Shown here one piece after another: positions 60,701 through 64,000 of a stretch of 64,000 nt of DNA. The position numbers were made by a program, and so were the translations under genes. The stretch's first letter is position 1. Each line of letters begins with the position of its first letter. This DNA is from Lagopus muta (taxonomy: Eukaryota > Chordata > Aves > Galliformes > Phasianidae): positions 1,560,001 to 1,624,000 of the forward strand of contig NC_064437.1 in the NCBI RefSeq assembly GCF_023343835.1, given 5' to 3'. The notes below the pieces were generated by a model. The model did no database searches. It was not told the DNA's origin and worked only from the letters and a program-made list of their open reading frames with translations.

Positions 60701-61020
60701 CTTCCTTGAGGCCAAATACCCAACTATGGGACAGAATTACAGAAGTAATTTGTGATTTTCCCCTCCACCTTCGTTAGGTCAGCTGTTGTGCCAGCTAAGA
60801 TGGCAGCTCAGACTTGCACCCCGCAGCTAATGATATTACCTGCATTTGCCTGCCTCAACTGTACCATACCTGGCAACAGATTGCATGACCTTCGAAGACG
60901 TATCTTTCAGAGTATCCTTTAGGTTATCCTTCAGATTGCTGAAGAGCCTCCCTGCTCCTCCTTTCACCATATCCAGCAAGCCTCCCCCATAGCTGGACTC
61001 CATGTCCGGTGATGAGGCAC
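42645..61020 (-). CDS. DNAJC6: Auxilin (DnaJ homolog subfamily C member 6), 18 exons, lacking first exon(s)
   Basis: Auxilin recruits Hsc70 to clathrin-coated vesicles and drives uncoating, mainly in neurons. Eighteen minus-strand exons join in phase to 915 codons including the stop, close to human auxilin (913 residues). Order: N-terminal [20 protein letters not shown] segment; PTEN-like phosphatase domain (to about residue 205) whose signature reads HCMDGRAAS and so lacks the catalytic arginine; C2 domain (to about 395); long proline/serine-rich clathrin- and AP2-binding region with DPF and DLL motifs (about 425-780); C-terminal J domain with HPD at about 878-880, ending GQKPLY. Exon 1 is not in the window; the first exon found enters in phase 1. 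LEPROT follows about 1.2 kb beyond the probable polyadenylation site. The paralogue GAK is excluded because there is no kinase domain and the residues match DNAJC6. Confidence 0.97.
43132..43308 (-). CDS. DNAJC6: DNAJC6 exon: J domain with HPD
   Basis: A 177-base, phase 0-0 exon encoding [48 protein letters not shown] and ending HPDK. HPD is the Hsc70-activating motif. Donor GTAAGG. Confidence 0.98.
43309..44849. other. DNAJC6 intron
   Basis: A 1.5 kb intron with no recognisable exon, repeat or RNA gene. Confidence 0.6.
44850..44995 (-). CDS. DNAJC6: DNAJC6 exon: lead into J domain
   Basis: A 146-base exon encoding [20 protein letters not shown] and [23 protein letters not shown] is a clathrin-binding motif. 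It enters in phase 1 and leaves in phase 0 at donor GTAAGC. Confidence 0.97.
45343..45600 (-). CDS. DNAJC6: DNAJC6 exon: Pro/Gln-rich linker
   Basis: A 258-base, phase 1-1 exon encoding [19 protein letters not shown], a Gln/Trp-rich segment ([12 protein letters not shown]) and [12 protein letters not shown]. Donor GTAAGC. Confidence 0.95.
45601..47169. other. DNAJC6 intron
   Basis: A 1.6 kb intron; phases on both sides (1 and 1) match directly. No repeat or gene recognised. Confidence 0.6.
47170..47304 (-). CDS. DNAJC6: DNAJC6 exon
   Basis: A 135-base, phase 1-1 exon encoding [20 protein letters not shown] and [19 protein letters not shown], with a further DPF motif. Its donor, GTTTGC, is weak. 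Confidence 0.93.
47840..47890 (-). CDS. DNAJC6: DNAJC6 small exon
   Basis: A 51-base exon encoding [18 protein letters not shown] (human [12 protein letters not shown]). Only the acceptor at 47891 keeps phase 1; another AG 11 bases upstream would shift the frame. Donor GTATGT. Confidence 0.88.
47963..48170 (-). mobile_element. Truncated CR1 LINE in DNAJC6 intron
   Basis: Reverse-complement CR1 3' end: atcatagaatcattcaggtt, gctgcatccccacagctctg and cctgggcagcctgtgcccc blocks. It is about 60 bases upstream (in transcript sense) of the small exon at 47840-47890. Confidence 0.85.
48200..49420. other. DNAJC6 intron, remainder
   Basis: AT-rich intronic sequence; nothing recognised on either strand. 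Confidence 0.55.
49421..49573 (-). CDS. DNAJC6: DNAJC6 exon: DPF motifs
   Basis: A 153-base exon encoding [36 protein letters not shown] and SDPFHM. Three DPF motifs (AP2 appendage ligands) and one DLL are visible. Phase 1-1; donor GTAAGA. Confidence 0.93.
49574..50568. other. DNAJC6 intron
   Basis: A 1.0 kb intron. At 50511-50549, just inside the donor side, there is a short imperfect tandem duplication (unit cccagaggaaagcaaca). Confidence 0.6.
50569..51015 (-). CDS. DNAJC6: DNAJC6 large exon: clathrin/AP2-binding region
   Basis: A 447-base exon, phase 1-1, CpG-rich towards its 3' end. It encodes [36 protein letters not shown] and [10 protein letters not shown], with acidic and DLL-type motifs that in the family bind clathrin. 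Donor GTAACG. Confidence 0.95.
51778..51858 (-). CDS. DNAJC6: DNAJC6 small exon
   Basis: An 81-base, phase 1-1 exon encoding [20 protein letters not shown] and FSSLSWQ, matching the human PDNPRHYGQSGFFASLCWQ segment. Being in-frame at both ends it could be skipped without a frameshift. The upstream intron is only 99 bases. Confidence 0.9.
51958..52151 (-). CDS. DNAJC6: DNAJC6 exon: end of C2 domain
   Basis: A 194-base exon encoding [26 protein letters not shown], and [20 protein letters not shown]. It enters in phase 2 and leaves in phase 1 at donor GTGGGA. A longer open frame extends into the preceding intron but is not coding. Confidence 0.96.
52322..52401 (-). CDS. DNAJC6: DNAJC6 exon: C2 domain
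   Basis: An 80-base exon encoding [20 protein letters not shown] and TTLKFTK. It enters in phase 0 and leaves in phase 2 at donor GTGAGT. Confidence 0.96.
53311..53428 (-). CDS. DNAJC6: DNAJC6 exon: C2 domain
   Basis: A 118-base exon encoding [20 protein letters not shown] and [14 protein letters not shown], matching mammalian auxilin. It enters in phase 2 and leaves in phase 0 at donor GTAGGA. Confidence 0.95.
53805..53999 (-). CDS. DNAJC6: DNAJC6 exon: phosphatase/C2 junction
   Basis: A 195-base exon encoding [20 protein letters not shown] and [15 protein letters not shown] through to EYERMK. It enters and leaves in phase 2; donor GTGAGT. Confidence 0.97.
54535..54750 (-). mobile_element. 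Diverged CR1 fragment in DNAJC6 intron
   Basis: Reverse-complement CR1 3' end: caggttggaagaaatttctg, aggtcatcttgtccacc. It is diverged, and lies about 90 bases downstream of the donor of the exon at 54842-54975. Confidence 0.65.
54842..54975 (-). CDS. DNAJC6: DNAJC6 exon: second half of P-loop
   Basis: A 134-base exon after acceptor ctccctaccag. It encodes [20 protein letters not shown] and ends [11 protein letters not shown] plus two bases at donor GTAGAA (weak). Together with the previous exon it gives HCMDGRAAS. Confidence 0.95.
56113..56235 (-). CDS. DNAJC6: DNAJC6 exon: PTEN-like domain, first half of P-loop
   Basis: A 123-base exon, phase 0 at both ends. It encodes [20 protein letters not shown] and ends NVCVIHCM, where HC starts the phosphatase-like loop. 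Donor GTAAGT. Confidence 0.97.
56701..56719. repeat. Microsatellite (taaa)n
   Basis: Nearly five perfect tetranucleotide copies in a DNAJC6 intron. Confidence 0.9.
59318..59470 (-). mobile_element. Truncated CR1 LINE in DNAJC6 intron
   Basis: Reverse-complement CR1 3' end: atcatagaatcgttttgtg, aagaccacctggtccaagat, acaactccaggtgctcagag. Confidence 0.8.
59733..59881 (-). CDS. DNAJC6: DNAJC6 exon: PTEN-like domain
   Basis: A 149-base exon encoding [40 protein letters not shown] and RSAKFHNR. It enters in phase 1 and leaves in phase 0 at donor GTGAGT. Confidence 0.97.
59989..60038 (-). CDS. DNAJC6: DNAJC6 exon
   Basis: A 50-base exon between acceptor ccttttag and donor GTAAGT. It encodes [16 protein letters not shown], the start of the phosphatase-like domain. 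It was found by phase and homology, being too short to stand out as an open frame. Confidence 0.95.
60870..61020 (-). CDS. DNAJC6: DNAJC6 exon (first in window)
   Basis: A 151-base exon after acceptor tatttgaag. It encodes [20 protein letters not shown] and the lysine/aspartate heptad-like [16 protein letters not shown], matching human exon 2 of the shorter isoform. It enters in phase 1 and leaves in phase 2 at donor GTATGG. Confidence 0.95.
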
Positions 61021-64000
61021 CTTCAAATACAACAGAACCAAATCCAACATCACTTGTTTGAAACAAACTCACAGAACCAACAAACCCATTGCTCTACTCA
61101 GACTGAATGTATTCATGTGCCCTGTCACATATTGAGCACGGCAAAAGAAGTTTTGCTTATTAAAGTCATGATTGTGCAGAGATTCGAATCACAGAATATC
61201 CCAAACTGGAAGGGACCACCAGAGTTACTGAGTATAATTACAGAGGGCACGTTCTTGCTGGCTAGGCACAGAATCCATCAGCAACTCAGCACAGGTTAAC
61301 TGGTGCTGGTACAGGATGGACAACCACCAGTCGAGCTTCCTCACCTCTCAACACGACCCAAAGCTCTTCAGCACATAGCCAAGGCCAAACCAACAACTGC
61401 TTCCACAGGGACAAGAAAGGGACATTTGTATAGGCCACAGCTCTTTTGTGTAACTCACAGCTTCCAGGGGCTGGATGACAGAATGTTGTCTTATCACCAC
61501 ATGCACAGAGGACACCCATGACTATGCACAGAGCAGAAACCATCAGAGCAATCTCAAGTCACTTAAGAGACCAGTCTGATTTGTTTGAGTGGAAGATGGC
61601 AGACAGAAAAGAAGAAAGCGCAGGAATTAAACTCTCTTGCTGACAAATAGAACATTTTTGGATATTCCTAATGCAGCATTAACACAGGAATCATCACACT
61701 GATGGGGAGAAAGCAGTGCAGAGCTCATCTCCTTTTCTTTTCAAGCTTTTTCCTCACAGCTTGAAACATCATGAAGTTGCAAAGTCAGTAGGAGACTAAC
61801 ACAGAACAAGAGCCATTTAAATCATGATTTTGATGGACTGTGACGTGGCATCCGTCCTCACAAGGCTGCATTTTGCAGTTATATCAGAATTACTGTTCCA
61901 ATCTCTTAACCAAGACCCAATTCATTGCAGCTACTCCTATTATATCACTGCTGTGTTAATTGTTGTCTTATCACCATTATTGTTGTTAGAAAAGTAAAGT
62001 ATGAAGTTGAAGGTAGACTTGAGTAGACATGGTTTTGCTTTATTGTAGAACCGAGTTATTGGAAACCAACCAATAAAATTATATTTTTAACTGCTTATTA
62101 TCTATAAACAAAGCTCTTGGCTACCTAAATTACAAGGACTCAACTGTCTGATCTTAGCAAGCTTTGACTACATTACTTTAATTATACATTTGTTACCTCA
62201 TTATTATGTCAGATCGGTCAGAAAGTTAACTGCTGCAACAAGCAACCTATGGAAATGTGTGCCACAGTCTCAAGTAGTTTTAATGAGCATCCACTAAGAG
62301 TTGCCTTTCACAGAGCACCCGGGAAGTCTGAAAACATTTGTCCTGCTTCAGAGCCATGGGGCAAAATGTAACAGAGCATCCTATCCATTATTAATTACTC
62401 CAGCACTCAGAAAAGCAGGAGATTTGTCAAGGTTAGGGCAGGTTGGTGGCACCGACTGTGCTTATCATATGTTTTGCTGAGAGACCTTACAGCTCTAACT
62501 CCTTTGGTTCTGTGGAATGCCTGCTATTGAAGTACCACACTACAAGAAGAAATGTTCTAGGGGCATTAAGACTATGAAGGAACATGAAAAATACTATCTC
62601 TATAATCAATTCACTGGGTAGAGTACCAAACCCATTTAAATGCCATCCACTCTTTCAAATATGGAGGGAGATATCAATAAATATGGAATATATTGGTAAA
62701 CAGGAGACTCCATGGGTAAAGTGATGTTACTTATTTTGCTGTGCACAAAGGGTGCTTAATGCACGGCGATGTGGTTGTGATCCACATGATGCACGTGCAA
62801 ACTGGGAATGCTGAAAGCAATATCTTTTCCTCTTTATTGCACACATAAAAAGATTGAGAGCACCATGCCCAGTTCGGAGCAGAGGATGCCCTCTCATGGC
62901 AAAGGAACATTTCTTTTCCAAACCAATCCTAAATATCTATTTTGAGTGCGATTAAAGAATAAAAATAAAAAAACAATTAGCTCCTTGGCTTCCAAGTGTT
63001 TGATCTCTCTTCAAACACTCTGCTTTCACATTACTGTGTTAGGATACTCGAGGGAGGAGGGAAGAAGTGACGTTCAGAAGGTGCTCTCAGTTCTGCAGGT
63101 CCATTTTTAAAAGAAAGGAAGGGAGAAAGATGGGAACTTGGAATGAGGAAAGGAGGGGCAAAGAGATCTGAGGACCAGTGAGTGCTGGACAAACTGCATT
63201 CTTGGCAGCTCTCTAACAGAGTAGCAGAAAGGCTTTGAGAACATGGAAGACGTAGAATCTTCAGGAAAGGAGAATTGCAGCACAGCAGCACTCGGCATGG
63301 CGCCCCATGCAGTGATTTGCTTGGGCATCTTTCTGTCACTGTGTCAGAGCAGAACCTCAGTGCTGTCTGTCTGTTAGCACTATGACACGGTCTTTGTTAC
63401 GCAGAGGAGCAAAACAAATGGGTCCAAGGTCCCTTCCCATGGGCAGCATTTCCTGCAAAGCACAAAGATGTGCATGACAGGTCCCAGCAGCAGAGCAGAA
63501 AGCGTTAATGCATTAGCACACAGATCTGACAGCGTATGCAGAAACCCACAAGAGCAGCCAAAAAATCTGATTAAAAAGAAAAAAAAGAAAACAAAACAGC
63601 CTGCTCCCGCAGATTTTGCTGAATAGAACATTTCTGTGCTAAGTCCCTCTTGAGAATGGGGACCTTCAGAGCTCCTGTAGACCCTTCTGAAGGACACCAG
63701 GAGTTTCACAGGCAGGAGCTGTGGGACAGGGGCACCTGGACAGGCAGAGCCCTGGATTTCAGCACTGCAAATGAGGCAGCAGTCATCCTTGCCTGCCCCC
63801 AACCCCAAGCCAGGCCACAAGGACACTTGTTGGGCCCAAAGGGAAGAGCTGGCCATCCCTTGTAGCCCAGACAGACCTGGAGATCAGCACCATTTGGGCA
63901 AGCCTTGACTTAGTGGCAGCTTTTTCTACCTTTCAGCTTGTTAGCACACAGCAGCTCCGTTAACTCAGCAGTGTGCTAGTTGCTGTCTAGAAGTCTTGTT
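61021..64000. other. DNAJC6 first intron (part)
   Basis: Sequence upstream of the first DNAJC6 exon seen. I found no candidate for the missing first coding exon and no other gene. A short CR1-like piece may lie at 61188-61260 (cacagaatatcccaaactgg, aagggaccacc). Confidence 0.6.
61188..61260 (-). repeat. Possible short CR1 fragment
   Basis: It resembles the reverse-complement CR1 terminus (cacagaat, then actggaagggaccacc), but is short and diverged. Confidence 0.4.

Noticed and set aside
63380..63856. 158-codon minus-strand frame, considered as DNAJC6 exon 1
   Set aside because: It does not resemble the auxilin N terminus, and contains a low-complexity phenylalanine run from an A-rich tract.
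1..64000. tRNA, rRNA, CRISPR arrays, operons, phage or plasmid features
   Set aside because: None seen; the sequence is intron-bearing vertebrate DNA throughout.

Overview
The window is vertebrate nuclear DNA. It has widely spaced short exons with GT/AG borders, AT-rich introns, CpG islands at gene starts and many truncated CR1 LINE copies. The CR1 load and compact introns point to a bird, most likely chicken or another galliform; the species is inferred. There is no bacterial, viral or CRISPR content.

Three protein-coding genes lie head to tail on the minus strand. From high to low coordinates they are DNAJC6 (auxilin), LEPROT (leptin receptor overlapping transcript) and LEPR (leptin receptor). 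This matches the mammalian order DNAJC6-LEPROT-LEPR. I rebuilt exons by reading the reverse complement, requiring splice sites and phase to agree at every junction. DNAJC6 is represented by 18 coding exons (61020 down to 42645), about 914 residues to the stop; only its first coding exon or exons are missing, beyond 64000. LEPROT is complete: 4 coding exons (39317 to 36746), 131 residues. LEPR is represented by its first 9 coding exons (13973 to 1661), about 534 residues, from signal peptide through the N-terminal domain, first cytokine-receptor module with WSEWS, Ig-like domain and the first part of the leptin-binding module. The rest of LEPR lies left of position 1.

Layout: 1-13.99 kb LEPR coding exons and introns; 16.08-17.05 kb a CpG island that is a good candidate for a LEPR promoter of its own; 17-33.66 kb a gene-poor stretch with no recognisable protein-coding gene; about 33.67-39.4 kb LEPROT with a long probable 3' UTR and a CpG-island promoter; about 40.49-64 kb DNAJC6, its 3' UTR and introns. 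CR1 fragments occur at about 13.1, 15.7, 33.0, 33.5, 38.7, 48.0, 54.6 and 59.3 kb, with weaker candidates elsewhere.

Function, from family knowledge: LEPR is the leptin-binding cytokine receptor, LEPROT is a small four-helix endosomal/Golgi protein that in mammals lowers surface LEPR, and DNAJC6 is the J-domain cofactor with which Hsc70 uncoats clathrin vesicles. I found no undescribed biological system. The points most worth following are the separate CpG island upstream of LEPR with duplicated donor-like sites, a 69-base LEPR intron, an extra DPF motif in auxilin, and competing acceptors at one DNAJC6 exon.
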